Source: Cordia subcordata (taxonomy: Eukaryota; Streptophyta; Magnoliopsida; Boraginales; Cordiaceae). From it: 64,000 nucleotides of DNA. Each line of letters begins with the position of its first letter. Positions within the stretch are counted from its first letter, which is position 1. The stretch spans positions 762,501 through 826,500 of the forward strand of contig JAPTOF010000012.1 in NCBI GenBank assembly GCA_028554755.1, read 5' to 3'. A model generated the notes under the pieces. It saw only the letters and a list, made by a program, of their open reading frames with translations. It did no database searches and had not been told where the DNA came from. The translations under genes were made by a program, and so were the position numbers. Shown here piece by piece: positions 11,679 through 23,718 of this stretch.

Positions 11679-14374
11679 GAGTCATTGTGGATTCACGACC
11701 TGCACCAGTAGACGCCACCTTACTGTGCCACTATATGGATGACCAGGTGCAGTATTTGCAGCATCCACACCATCTGGGTACTTTTAGGTGCTATAGGTCA
11801 GACATGTCTTTGTTTAATGAAACGGAGCACCCATTAGTACAGCAACAGTTGGTGGGGACAGGATTCTACGGATGTTATAAATCTCGATACCATTAGCTGA
11901 ACATTGGATTGATTACTGCCATGATAGAGAGGTGGCAGCCGGAGACCCACACATTTCATTCACCCATTAGTACAATAGCAGTTGGTGGGGACAGGATTCT
12001 ACGGGTGTTATAAATCCCGATACCATCAGCTGAACACTGGATTGATTACTGCCATGATAGAGAGGTGGCAGCCGGAGACCCACACATTTCATTTACCCGT
12101 AAGGAAGGCTACCATCACCCTGCAGGATGTGGCCGTGTATTAAGGTCTTCCCGTGACCGGTACTCTTATTCCAGTGAGTGATACGGTTACACGGTCGAGG
12201 GAAGATTGGGTTGCCACGACCCGAGATTTGTTGGGGATTGATGTGGGTGCGGATGCGGTTGCAGACGACGGTACCGGCCGTATCGACATTGTGGGGAACT
12301 CGGTAAATTTCGTCCAGTTGCGGGAGAGGTTTGTGATGCAGGCACTCCGGATAATCTCACTCAATACCAGGCGCAACAGCGAGCACGGCTGTGGATATTT
12401 CTCATGATTTGCTGTCATCTTTTTGCGAACACGAGTATGAATGACGGTAATTTGGCCTGGTTGATTTTATTGGCCGACTTTGAGCGTATCCGGCAGTACA
12501 ACTAGGGCGCGACTGTACTATCATATTTGTACCAGCAGTTTGACCGTGCCTCCTTATGTAAGTGTAAGGGTATATGCGGAGCTGTGACACTAGTCCAGGT
12601 ATTGGTTTGCATTATGTAGTAGTTATGTTTATATTTTATAAATGTTAACATTATTATTACAAGCGTTATTATAACATAGCACATGTTTAATGCTTGCAGT
12701 TTTTTGCATGAGATAGATTCACGGCTTTTTGGCCTTAGCTCCTAAATCTCACACAAGAGCGACTACAGTGCCAGCAGCATCATCTAGAGCCTATGTTTCA
12801 ACTCCCTGGCGTTCCACGGGGTGCACTGTTTTACGTCAAAAAGGAAATAACAGATGCATCCGGAAAGTCAGGTCAGGTAGAGTGTCGAGATATTATAGAC
12901 CATTTGCAGCCAGACTAGGTATAGTACACTCAAGTTGCTTTATTACATATTCATTTCCTGTACTATTGAACACATGCGTGATGCATGTAATTAACTATCT
13001 GGTGTTTGTTTTGGTTACAACTCATTGTGTTGCCGACAGTGACGTCTGGCGTGCCCGGATACCGCTGATATTTGGGCATATTGTTGAGTGGCATCGCCCA
13101 GATCGTGTCTTGCGGCAGTTTGGACTGAGGTTGACAATCCATCCTGATCCCCCTGCACATGAGAAACACAGGGACGGGAAGGAAAAGGTCGAGGGAGCTG
13201 TGCTAACAAAGGCTGTGGATATGTGGGGGAATTGGCAGCAGCACATTTTACATGGACAGGTGGAGGATGCGCCGCCTGCAGCAGCACTTAGGACTTACAT
13301 GACTTGGTACCGTCGAGTGACCATATTACATGTCGGTCATCCAGGTACAAGTCATAGGCGAGATGGTTACGTGGCGTCTGCATGTGACGAGATGTCACTG
13401 GTGAGCTACCTTTGTACTCTTGTTTATGTTTCTCAATGAAAAATGTAGACTATTAATTGATATTAACCACAGTATGTTATGTTTGCCTATAGGCCGTTGT
13501 CTTTTAGCATGTGGTCCATCATTCTCGTGATTTGCTACAGCGTTACGAGGAGGGGGACCCTGGGGGCGGTGCACACATGGAGCATGTGATACGGCACTTG
13601 CAACTCATGCAATTGCATGGCGAGAGCGCATTCCGACACACACAGCACGAGTATCTCATACAGCAGAGAGCCGTGTAGGAGTTGCCCAATACGCCTCCGA
13701 CGCAGCCACTACAGCAGTATAGAGAGCCTCGTTCACATCATGCTCGTCATTCACACCGCACTCACACGTATCCCACCAGGTCATCACAGCCATTCGCCCC
13801 TGATGCACTATTGCCAGCATATCGCCCACCCATATGGCCGCCATTGCATCGACCCACGTACCGTTTGTTCCTCTTTGACTTTTTCAGTGAGGGTGGTAAG
13901 TTGATCAGTCACGGTAAACAGGGTACATTTGAGGCTGGTGGATCATCTAGGATGGTGATTGATGAGCGAGATGATGCTGAGGAGGATGACGAGGTGACGC
14001 AGAGTGAGTCATCGGGGGGGTCTCTGAGCAGATACATGGGGTCCTGGGACTACGTTCACGAGCAGTTGGTGGATAGTGGTGTTGAGCAGCAGGACCTGCC
14101 GCCGTGTTCATCCGAGGCATATGCGCCCCTGGCACCAGCCACACAGCCACAGGCACAAGAGCCTCTACCACGTCAGACACGTTCATCCAGAAAACGCAAC
14201 GCACCATCCCCCGTTAGACATCATTTACCTGACCACACTACTAGGGGAAGGGGCCTGATCATTACACACCTAGATGATGTATTCAGTTTTCGAGCACTTT
14301 TTGTTCATATGTATTTGGTGACACACTTTTTTTTGTTGATTGGACTTTCATTTGGTTTTTTTAATTTATTTTAG
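11679..14374 (+). pseudogene. Plant mobile domain (PMD, MAIN/MAIL1-like) gene, decayed, MULE-borne
   Basis: The reading frames match the plant mobile domain, formerly annotated as aminotransferase-like or 'serine/threonine-protein phosphatase 7 long form'. Diagnostic strings: [34 protein letters not shown], the GLPVTG loop, LILLADFERIRQYN, then RARIPLIFGHIVEWHRPDRVLRQFG and AWYRR-like MTWYRRVT. It is followed by a His/Pro/Ser-rich, probably disordered tail with an acidic cluster (about 13930-14010). Host PMD proteins act in silencing and genome stability; TE-borne versions are also known. It is broken by stops, including one just before GLPVTG, and by a 133-bp tandem duplication that shifts frame. 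Introns probably exist but are not placed. Confidence 0.75.
11828..12093 (+). repeat. 133-bp tandem duplication inside the PMD pseudogene
   Basis: Copies at 11828-11960 and 11961-12093 share cacccattagta and the stretch encoding [13 protein letters not shown]. 133 is not a multiple of three, so the duplication alone disrupts the frame. Confidence 0.85.
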
Positions 14375-14532
14375 ACACGTTATCATTTACCTGACAATGT
14401 TAATTACACATTAATATTACAACGTCACAACAAATATCCATAAAACGATTACACAATACCATTACAACGTCAAAACAAGTAGACATAAAATGATTACATA
14501 TGGAACTTGTGGCAACTACTAAACATAACGTA

Positions 14533-17095
14533 TTACGCATTTTGGTTGTTGTGGCAAATTGGAGCAGTGTGACCTGGTTGACCACATGCTATACACCTTC
14601 GTCGTCCACGGTGGTCCGAGTGATCCATCTCGTTTGGGATGCACGGGCCTTCGGCTCGTCTTCTTCTCTGTCGAATACTACTTGGGTTCGGATGCAACGT
14701 CCATGCAGGCACTGGAGGCCAATAAAATTGGTGTCCAAGAGGCTCGAATGTCTGCCAATAGGTATCTTTGTACGATTTCACTATCAGCTGTTAAGGTATT
14801 ATGTTCTCCACATTAAACTCCATAAATTGAGCAATAGTTTGCACATACGAGCATGGCAAGTGATATTCAACCTACTTGCCGCAAGTACACGTACTTTTTT
14901 CCCAGTTGACAACCTGGTTTGGTAGATTCTCGTTCCATCGCACTGGCAACCGACCGACCTGGTATCTGCCATCCTCTTTGAAACTAAGTACATGATGGCG
15001 ATGTGATGAGGTCTCCGACTTCTCAAAGAGCTTTCTCACACTAGGAGGGAGCCGATGGCCTTCACTTTCCAACTGCATGGAATGGACCAATCGATCATGA
15101 AAGTAACCTTTTATCTTCATGAAAGTATTAGTAACAAGGGCCGTGATAGGTAAACCCCTTGCACCGACGAGGACATCATTGAAGCATTCGACATTATTTG
15201 TGGTCATCACACCCCATCTGAATCCCCTATCAGCGCCCATGGTCCATGTATCGGCAGGGATATCGGATAGGAATTTGTGTACTCGTCTGCCAACACCGTT
15301 CTGACTAGGGTCCACAGCAAGGATCATGTTCATTGCATACATGTGTTTGCGTGCTTGACATTCTCGGCCAGCTATCCAACACATGTTTTTAATGAATTGA
15401 TTCCGCCATCTTTTCATCACATTGCTTTTTAAATGTCTCAAGCAAACTCGATGTTTTATTTCAAGTTGATCGTCACGTGTAACCCGTTCGATTGCAGATG
15501 CGATGCCTGTATGCCTATCTGAAATGATACATACTTGGAGCATCCCAGTGAAAAAGTTCTCACGCAACTGATGTAAGAACCACAACCAAGTACGAGTTGT
15601 CTCTACGTCCACAATGGCAAAAGCTAACGACAACACTTGACAGTTGGTGTCTGTGGCTAATGTAACTAAGAGATCACCTTTGTACTTTCCCCATAAGTGT
15701 GTGCCATCCAGCGAAACAATGGGCTTACAATGCCTCCACGCTGCGATGCATGGACCAAACGTCTAGTAAACCATGTCGAAAATTTTTTCAGCCTCTGTTG
15801 AACCTTTGGCAAACCTATATCTCACAACACTACTTGGATTCTTGGCCATCACGGCACCAAGAAACTATGAGAGCATTTGATACGACGTGTCCCAATTGCC
15901 ATACACTAGTTCAATTGCTTTATTCCGGCCGTTCCATGCTTTTCTGTAACTGACATCCGCGTTAAGCTTCTTCTTCATGTGAGCTTGGATAAGTCTGACC
16001 TCGTAATCAGCTTTCTTAGCTATGAAATGCCTCACCAAATATCCAACCAATTATGAGGTCAAATTTTTGTGCCCCGACGCAGTTATTTGTGCCATACATA
16101 TATGTTTGGCATTATACTGCGTGATCTCCCACTGTTTGTGCATTGCTTTCCTTATTACACGTACATACCATGGGCATTCTACAATTCCACTATGTGCTTC
16201 CTTACATCGTACCTTTCATAAGGTCTTACTTGACTTGATGACCTTATATTCCTTTTGTATTCTTATTGCGTTCTGTTGAACAACCCTAAGTGGATGGGAA
16301 CACCATTCCTTTGGCCAGTTCCATCCTGTCTGGGTCCCATACTGGACGTTTGGTGACCTCGTACTTGCTTGTCGTGTAGAATTCAGTCCTAGTAGTATGG
16401 AACTCTACTGCTTCCTCCTCATCTACCTCCGCCTCTGCATCGACATCTGGTCCTTCTACCTCGTTCTCAATTTGGTAGTTCAAACTTGCTTCTAAGACTG
16501 CATCTTTTTCTTGATCGTTCAATTCACCGTCCTTGTTTTCTTCGTCTGCCTCTGACAAAACAGTATCTGCTGCGATGTCACATCTCTCCTCCGTGCCACC
16601 GCCATGATGAGAGGGTCCTCCGATTTCAAAAGTGGAATGTGGTTGCGGGGAAATGGAAAAAGTAGCAAACTCCGCTGCTGTTGTTGCAATATTGATATGT
16701 TTATCTTCTTCATACGATGGTGCTGCATTTAGGTTCGGCATATTAGACTGGTGCGGGACATCGGGCATTATTTGCGGCACATACACGTCATCAGACTGAA
16801 CAAATTGAACGTCCACTATTACGTGCGCCACACAGCAGTTCCATTCACAGCGAGCTGTGCCATACATCTCCCACATATCTTCATCATCAATTATTGCACT
16901 TGGATAATAATAAATTTGCTGCAATGTAGCATTCCATTTAGGGTCACGATAGCATAAGTTAACCCTATCAATGCTTGGACGCAACCCTAGTTTTCTAATT
17001 ACACGAGAAACAAATTCATCGTAAGTTGTATCGGGATGAATTTTGATTTTGCGTGGTATATTTGGACTTCTATAATCAAGACCGTAATCGGTCAT
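14533..17095 (-). pseudogene. MuDR-type (mudrA-like) MULE transposase, decayed
   Basis: Read from 17095 down. A MULE N-terminal region with an acidic stretch (17095-16286) is followed by a poorer segment with stops (about 16280-15770). Then comes the DDE catalytic core: first Asp in LDGTHLWGKYKG, second in CIISDRHTGIASAI, Glu in NNVECFNDVL, so the triad is present. Next is a SWIM zinc-finger remnant CTCGK-stop-VEYHLPCSYV, where a Trp codon became a stop and the expected CSH reads CSY. Last is a CX2CX4HX4C zinc knuckle (CIACGQPGHTAPIC). In-frame stops at five or more places argue against function. Convergent with the PMD pseudogene in the same transposon. Confidence 0.88.
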
Positions 17096-17282
17096 TATTG
17101 TGTGACTGCCGTAGTATAAAGAACAGTAACCTCGGTTGAATTCATTCTCTTAGGTGCTTTGGTAGAAACTTATACTAACAAATTGAATGAATTTGGTAGA
17201 AAGTTTATTTGGTGAAAAGTTATTGTGATGGGTAACAGATTGAATGATCTGGTGGAGGAAGGGGTTGGGGTTTATATAGACA

Positions 17283-17605
17283 AAAAACGCATTCTGGGAA
17301 TGCGATTTTTGAAATTTCCCGTGACTTGAAGTGACTAAAGCGTGATTTGTGGCAGTAGATATATTCCGGATACTACAAACACACTCCCAGAATGTGCTGC
17401 TACTAATATTTTCTCGTCCTCGCAATCAAATCAAATCGGAATTAAATCAGATCTGGCAGGGTTGCATGGAAACCCAGAAAACGGGTTCCGGAAGCGCGAA
17501 ACACATTCCAGGAATGCAGGTGCACTGCTGGAGCACGACCACGTTCCCGGAATGCGTTCCGCGTTCTGGGATTACGTGCCACTCGTTTCTGGAACCAGAT
17601 TGGGT
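17283..17605. repeat. Cluster of palindromic TTCYNGGAATGCG-like motifs near right MULE end
   Basis: Recurring near-palindromes: gcattctgggaatgcg (17289-17304), actcccagaatgtgc (about 17383), ggttccggaagcg (about 17484), acattccaggaatgcagg (about 17503) and cgttcccggaatgcgttcc (17542-17560), then gcgttctggg. A few related strings occur near the left end. They could be transposase-binding or subterminal repeats; this is inferred from position. Confidence 0.6.
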
Positions 17606-17689
17606 TATTTTTTAAAACGCTTTACGAACGGAGTTAGTTTTGCATAACATTTTAAGTTTTCGGTCAAAAAAACAAAAAAAAAAACTCCC
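17575..17689 (-). repeat. Right terminal inverted repeat of MULE
   Basis: Its reverse complement aligns with 10567-10680, and it is followed by the 9-bp duplication ctggaccac at 17690-17698. Confidence 0.75.
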
Positions 17690-17698
17690 CTGGACCAC

Positions 17699-19200
17699 TG
17701 GATTTAGTACAACAAGTCAAGACCACCTAGATATCAATGTACTAGATTGGGTGACGGATCTCGACCTGTCAGCTTGGCCCACACAGATCGTAAAGGTAGA
17801 GTGACAGGCATACTATAACCTTTAGATAGTTAGTTATTCTCGGGTGTGGAGAAACTTATGAATCTTGACCTATCGGCTTGGCCTTGGGTTAAGCGATTTG
17901 ATTAAATTAAATCCTCCATTTACCAAGCTAAGCTTTTATATAGTCTTTAACTTCCTTTCAAGTAGCCTGTGACTCAAGGGTAAGGAGTAGAGACATAGTA
18001 ATGTCCTTCCTAGGAGGTGAGTGCCTTCCTCAACTCATAGGATGAGCGGCTTGACTATAAAACAATAGGCATCATCCAAAGTCAACTAAAGTTTATGCTT
18101 TATCACATTTATCGTGAAACAAATAGATGTGCAGATTGAATGACAAATTTTGGACTTCAAGTTTCATTAGGCAATCATGTGTTAGAAGATCGCTGGATGC
18201 ATGGAAAACATTGTCAAAGGAGAATGTTTGAGGACTTACAACTCCTATAGTAATTCTTATTTAATAGGCATTACCTCCTAAGAAGGAACAACAAAAAAGT
18301 TAATTTTCTTTTCCTTTCCTCTTGTTTTTATATCCTTCAACAATTATATAACAACTTGTTTCAGAAACGAAATGAAAAATTCGATAATTTCTAAACTTTT
18401 TTATATCTAACCCACCTCTTAAATTAATTTACAACATCGACTATTTCGATAAATCCCTAGTGCCATCACTTTTTCTCCATGTATCTTATGGCCCAGAGCT
18501 ATTTTTAGCGCAAGCAACATAAAATAACCAAAGTACAGTACATTGTGGATTCCTGTAAGCTAATTGATTGTTAGACATGCATGATAACCACGTGGGGACA
18601 GACACAAGACAAAAATTTCAAACTCAGCAACAATATATTAAAATATATCTTATGTAAATCACATAATATATCAATCCGTGTCAATAAATAAAGCGATTCA
18701 TTCAAAAAATACTCAAAATTGAGATCTTTGATTCACAAATAAACACTTTTACTATTTGGTCTAAGGGAACAATAAATAAAATTCTCTCTCATACAAATCA
18801 CATAGTGTAGTATTAAGTTTCAGCATATGAATCATTCAAAAAAATAGTCGAAGTTAGAAATTTTTATTTTAGAAATTTTTATTCACGAACGGACACTTTG
18901 CTATTTGTCATCATCCAGGGACAATTCAGAAGTACAACTAATTGAACTTACCAAAAACGAATAAGACAACAAGGGCGCATAGCTGTCTAGAATTGTCGAT
19001 TTGTGTAGTCATGATGCACACATTTTGATTGGAGGATATATTTATTCATTTATATTGCTTATAATATTTCTCAGCAGAATCTTTTTAATTTCATTTCAGG
19101 AGGCCGTCATAACTGGGATGGATCTGAAATGTTTCTGATTTGAAATTAATATCGGCAAACATTCCAGTAGAACATGCAGAATATAATCTTTGTAGCTGTT
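17699..19200. other. Intergenic DNA, no gene seen
   Basis: Contains two spaced copies of a clause like ctcgacctgtcagcttggcc / cttgacctatcggcttggcc (about 17760 and 17863). A diverged repeat of attcattcaaaaaat...agaaa/gatc...tttattcac occurs near 18695-18750 and 18830-18895. No recognisable transposon ends or coding similarity were found. Confidence 0.4.
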
Positions 19201-19850
19201 ACAAAATGTATTTACAAACAGAACGTGCCTTCATAGTCGGTCGCGCGTATGATAAATGCACTTCTTAACCTCCTGTACGATATCGCCTTCAAGGTCGAGC
19301 AGAGTAGTCGAACGGTAAGTATTTTCTGGTACCAAATAATTGGCCCTGTATATATGACAAATGAATGTTTTAACCTACCGGACGGTATTGACTCGGCGTC
19401 AGCGGCTTCGTGCCGCACTGAAGTGACCCAATATGTGGTTCCGCACATTCTGTCATTTTTCCGTTCATTTCTAATATTGATCGTAAAAACACTATGAGCA
19501 ATAGGATGTTGACGTTCAAGTGAAAATTTTTTATTTGCCTGTCCCTAGTCGTCATGGGAAAGAAAGGCAGAAATAAGAAAGAGATTATTTCCTGAGTGCT
19601 TGTCAAAGACTACTTGTACCAGAAATGCATAATGTCGCTAAGACAGTCCTTAGGGAGAGATCACTACGCTCTCCCCTCCGGTGTGTCGGACACACCTACG
19701 GGGTCCTTGGCATAATGGCACGCCACCAAGCCTCGGCTGCACAACGCAAGCGCTGCTTGTCCCAATAGGATGCACTATCTTATTGCTCTTCCCTCTAAGG
19801 TTGAGTAGAGTAGCCAAATAGTTACTTGTTATGAACAAAAGTTGCAATTT
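19201..19850. other. Unassigned region with a twice-occurring segment
   Basis: A segment at about 19253-19318 (aaatgcacttcttaacctcctgta... gtcgagcagagtagtcgaa) recurs in diverged form at about 19768-19825 (gatgcactatcttattgctctt... gttgagtagagtagccaaa). The part at 19650-19760 is unusually GC-rich for this window. No gene or known element was recognised. Confidence 0.4.
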
Positions 19851-20161
19851 TAAATCTATAACCTGATATCACAAGAATGTGTCAGAAAGTGCTACTTCAC
19901 TATTAGAGTTTGAAAGCAATTATAAGCTCTTTTGCTTCTGCAACCAATTATCAGAAATGCGGCAGTTTATTATCATATCTAATTGTATAGTACAACAGCT
20001 CCTTAAATGCTAACATAAGCAAGAATAAATACACCCCCACTTCAAATGGAGACTCAGAGAGTATTTGGAAGCCAAACAGCAGAACTAGAGCTCAAAGCTT
20101 CCAGATTACAAATGATTCTTAGTACACGTTGAGTTTCCGACGGTGCAACCTCGCTAAGCTA
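19851..20161 (-). other. FPS 3' flank / probable 3'UTR
   Basis: No separate gene is seen. The part adjacent to the FPS stop codon is expected to be its 3'UTR. Confidence 0.45.
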
Positions 20162-23100
20162 CTATTTAATCCTCTTGTATATTTTGGCCAAGAAAGATCT
20201 CAAGACTGCTTGTACTGCTTTACTCGGATGAGCGTCAATCGCCTTGATTAGCTTCTCATAACTCTTGTTCTCATAATCCAAATATACATCCTGCAGAAAT
20301 TTTCCAAAAAGAAATATATTATATCATGAAATAAAACGTTTCAACCCCTTAATGTGCATAGAAGTATTTGCAGAAGGAGATCAAAAAACAAAGGCAGCAA
20401 AAGAGAACCTCAAGCTTGAGAGCGTTGTAAAGCTCCTTCACTTTAGCTACGCAAGCAGGATCACTCTTTCCGTAATTCTCCTGATAAGGGAATGGATGTA
20501 AGAAGCATATCCTGTTATAGCAAAAAACGAAAATTAAAGGGAAAGACATTCTTAGCTTACATATAATAACTTCTTTTGTTCCTCGTTGCAGAGTGCCAAG
20601 GCTTGAACGACCAACCAAGAGCACTTGAAGTCTTCAATATCTGTTCCAATCTGAGCATGCAACATATCGAATTAAGTTTACTATTTTTCTAATTCCTTTA
20701 GGAAAAGCAGGTATGAGATTAATGATTAGGAATGTTTTTGATATCCTTTAACAAAAGAAGGCCTGGGATTAGTGATCGGGAAGTTTATACTAGTTATATT
20801 TACTTAAGGAATTGCAATATTACCTTACCAATCACATCCGAATTACCAAAACAATCTAGATAGTCATCCTACAAGGTACAATAAACAATCATCAGAAAAT
20901 TCCATTTGAATGCCAAGCATTAAAAGAATGACATAAGAACTTCAGATTTCACTCTTCATGGGACAACAGTTACCATTCGATGTATATGCTAGCACAAGGG
21001 GATATTTATTTCTTTATTACATTTTATCTCATCAAGAAAATAGATATGAGATGTCTACAGATCCTCACCTGCACTTGGAAGTAGGTTCCCATTTCTAGGA
21101 GTATGTCTCTCACATCAGTGTAATTTTCCAGATTCTCGCCTGCCATGATCAGTGCACACGCCACCTAGAGACGACAAAATAAGTAAATCAAATTAGTGAA
21201 CATCGGCAACCAATTAAATCAGATTGAACTCGGATCCAATTAGAAATTTCACTTACTGGAAGGTAAAATGAGTAGTATGCGGTTTTGTACTGAACAATTC
21301 GACGGTAACTGCATGAAGCAAATTGACATTAGCAGTGCAGAATGGCCAGAAAATAAACTCTGTAAGACAATTACTGTACATGTAAACACTTACGTCTCTA
21401 ATGAGTATTTTGATAAATCTTTTTCACCGATTTGGGTGGTGATCAAATCTATCATTTGTCCACACACTGTCTGGTGTTCTACCTGTTACAATATGCGTTA
21501 TAAGGCAGAGTCAAGAAAAGCTTTCTTATATTATATGGAGTTCAACGGTCCTGATGCGTAAAAACAATCTCACCTCGTTGAATAAATCCAGCAAATGCAC
21601 AAAATAAGGCCTCTGGTTGAAATGGTTCTTGAGAATTCTTCCAATATGGTTGCGTAGTAGTAAGCCGTCATTTACAGCAATCATGCCAACCTAAGAGAAG
21701 AATATGAAGAAAGATCATATCTTGCAGCAGTGGAGAGAAAAACGTCCGTTCTTACCTGTCCAGAAGCAAATAAAGAAAAAACTACAGATTTTGCAGATCG
21801 TGTCCAACCTTTGGTTGTCTGAACCAACAAGGCTGACCTCGGCGTGTATGGGAATTGTCCATAATATCATCAAGGACAAGAAAATAAGCTTGAAGCTGTA
21901 ACACACCACATCAAACAGAAACAGAAAGCCGAAGCTATAAGTATCTGAAAAATTATCGTGATCATCAATTCATAATGAACCCAAAAGATACTCTGTAACT
22001 ATACCCATTCGATGCACCAGCCGAGAGCGCACGCAAGAAAGAGTTCTTCATCAGTTAACTCTTTCCCTTCTTTCAGCAACTTGTAGCTGTCAATGACTGA
22101 GAATCCGCGATTACACTTCCCTGGAACACATAACAAGAAAGAATCAAATACCAAGTGTGTAATAACAAAAATTGCTATGCCTGAAGCACAGATTCCTAAA
22201 GTAAAACACATGAACTTCTATACACATACCTCCAGGTACATTGTAGTCCAGCATCTACAGAAAAAAGAGCAAAGAGCCAGAGTCAGATGCATATAATTAT
22301 CCAAGGGCTAGTTTGGATTGGCTTTTTCTTTTTTTTAGGAAAAACACTTTCTTTTTTTGAAAAAAATACATTCTTTTATAATAATTATTTGACTTAGCTT
22401 TCAAAAAAGTTAATACTTAAAAAAAACTCAAATACAACTTTGAGGCCTTTTTTAAATTCTTAAAAAAAGCTCAAATATAACTTTGAGGCTTTTTTAACTT
22501 CTTAAAAAGGAGTTTCTTCAAAAGTTGTTAAAAAAGCCAATCCAAATGAACAGCAAATGTAACTCATATAGGCAATCAAGAATCTTCCTGATTTAATGCA
22601 GTCTACTGTTAATTTCCTCACAGTATTTAGCTTCAAATAACAGCCACGCGATAATAACAACTATAGAAGCATGCATCTACTGGATATGAAGATATTTAAC
22701 ATATAAAAGCACTAAGACGCACATTCAACATAAAAAAATGCTTGAAGTATATCAATTGTCTTCATTAATCTTCATCAATATAATCACACACTTTGTACCT
22801 TTCAAAGACATGTTGATCAAAAAGCAATTCAAAAATTTTCTCAAAATTCGTGAAGTGTCCATGATGCAGATTCAAGCCAACAGAATCAACAAAAATCCAA
22901 CACATTACAATCAAGAAATTAGACATCAAACAACTGTCGGGAAAATATCAGACAAAGTCATTTGCAACGATTTTCTGCTTTTGGAATAAACTGAAAATGT
23001 GGATATTGTGGAAGAGGATAAAGCATAGAACAAACAAGAATCAATGTGGAAGAGGATAAAGCATATCTACAAACAAAGAACGCAAAAAGATCGCCAAAAT

Positions 23101-23257
23101 AACCAAAAGAAAACTGGAAAAGCAAAAAATATATATGTATATATACCCTTTCGACCCATTGGCGAGAATCATCCGTGAAGTCAAAAGCAGGGTCATGGAG
23201 CAGCTCAGATTTCAAAACATCGTAAACTTCGAAGAACTTCGATCTTGGGTTACTCAT
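20162..23257 (-). CDS. FPS: Farnesyl diphosphate synthase
   Basis: Condenses DMAPP/GPP with IPP to farnesyl diphosphate, the precursor of sterols, sesquiterpenes, ubiquinone side chains and protein prenylation. Exons in transcript order: 23147-23257, 22230-22254, 22005-22120, 21809-21895, 21574-21690, 21394-21482, 21257-21308, 21069-21164, 20824-20868, 20561-20650, 20409-20480, 20162-20290. They join to 1029 nt, 342 residues, the standard plant length with the usual 12-exon layout. Visible: FARM DDIMD at residues 93-97, followed by the TRRGQPCW motif; aromatic Tyr88/Phe89 just before it, fitting C15 chain length; SARM DDYLD at 232-236, followed by a Lys-containing GK segment; and a basic C-terminus KRIK. 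No transit peptide, so the short cytosolic isoform. The start is ATG at 23257; an upstream in-frame TTG is not a plausible start. Intact. Confidence 0.97.
22312..22556. mobile_element. Tourist-like MITE in FPS intron 1
   Basis: Element 22315-22553 (239 bp) with inverted ends GGGCTAGTTTGGATTGGC... and ...GCCAATCCAAATGAACAG, flanked by CAA (22312-22314 and 22554-22556). Same family as the copies at 28617, 30824 and 54262. The interior is A/T-rich and has no ORF. Confidence 0.8.
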
Positions 23258-23718
23258 TGCTGTTGCAAACAAGATTTTTTCTGCGTGTACTTTTGGTGTG
23301 TGTTTGTGTGTGTGTTGGGTGTGTTGGTAGTTAATTATCAGAAGAGAGTACTTGTAAACAGTGACTCGAGTGGCTTATAAGCTTTTTGATTGTTCTTCTC
23401 GCAAGTAAGCCTCCCGATTGTGTAGCGGTCACATTTTGGCTTGGGCTATTTATAGAGGTTGGAAAGAAAAAATGTGATTAAAAAGAAAGTGTCAAAGTCC
23501 GTTTTGCATGCTTTGTTTTCCTCGTATAGTTAAATGTTAAAGCAATCCGAAGTTCTCGCTGATAAAAGGCCAATTAGATTATCTCTTATCAACAGTTTTC
23601 TCGTATTAATATATGAGAAATTTTAAAATATTTATATAAATATAAATGATTATAATTATATTTTATACACATCAACAATAAAAAATTTCTTTTTTAATAT
23701 CAATACGAGAGAAACAAT
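23258..23718 (-). promoter_or_regulatory. FPS promoter and leader
   Basis: On the minus strand a TATA box (tataaatag, 23446-23454) lies about 190 bp upstream of the FPS start codon. An A/C-rich CAACACAC leader follows it. The next upstream sequence, from 23719, is a retrotransposon LTR, so only about 265 bp of non-repetitive promoter remains beyond the TATA box. Confidence 0.65.

Larger units (their letters stand above)
10567..17689. mobile_element. Mutator-like element (MULE) carrying mudrA-like and plant-mobile-domain genes
   Basis: A 7.1-kb DNA transposon. The left end (from 10567) and the reverse complement of the right end (to 17689) align over at least 100 bp: G/T-rich tip, then aatttaaaatgtt / acttaaaatgtt, gtaaag.gtttt.aaaaa, and aatt/aatctggttcc. 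Identity is roughly 70 percent by eye. It is flanked by a 9-bp duplication with one mismatch. Inside are two convergent genes, a PMD gene on + in the left half and a transposase on - in the right half, a layout like MuDR. Both have several stop codons, so the element is an immobile relic unless complemented in trans. Confidence 0.85.

Noticed and set aside
23258..23272. Extended FPS start (TTG-initiated MFATAM...)
   Set aside because: A TTG start is implausible in a plant nuclear gene; the ATG at 23257 gives the normal short isoform.
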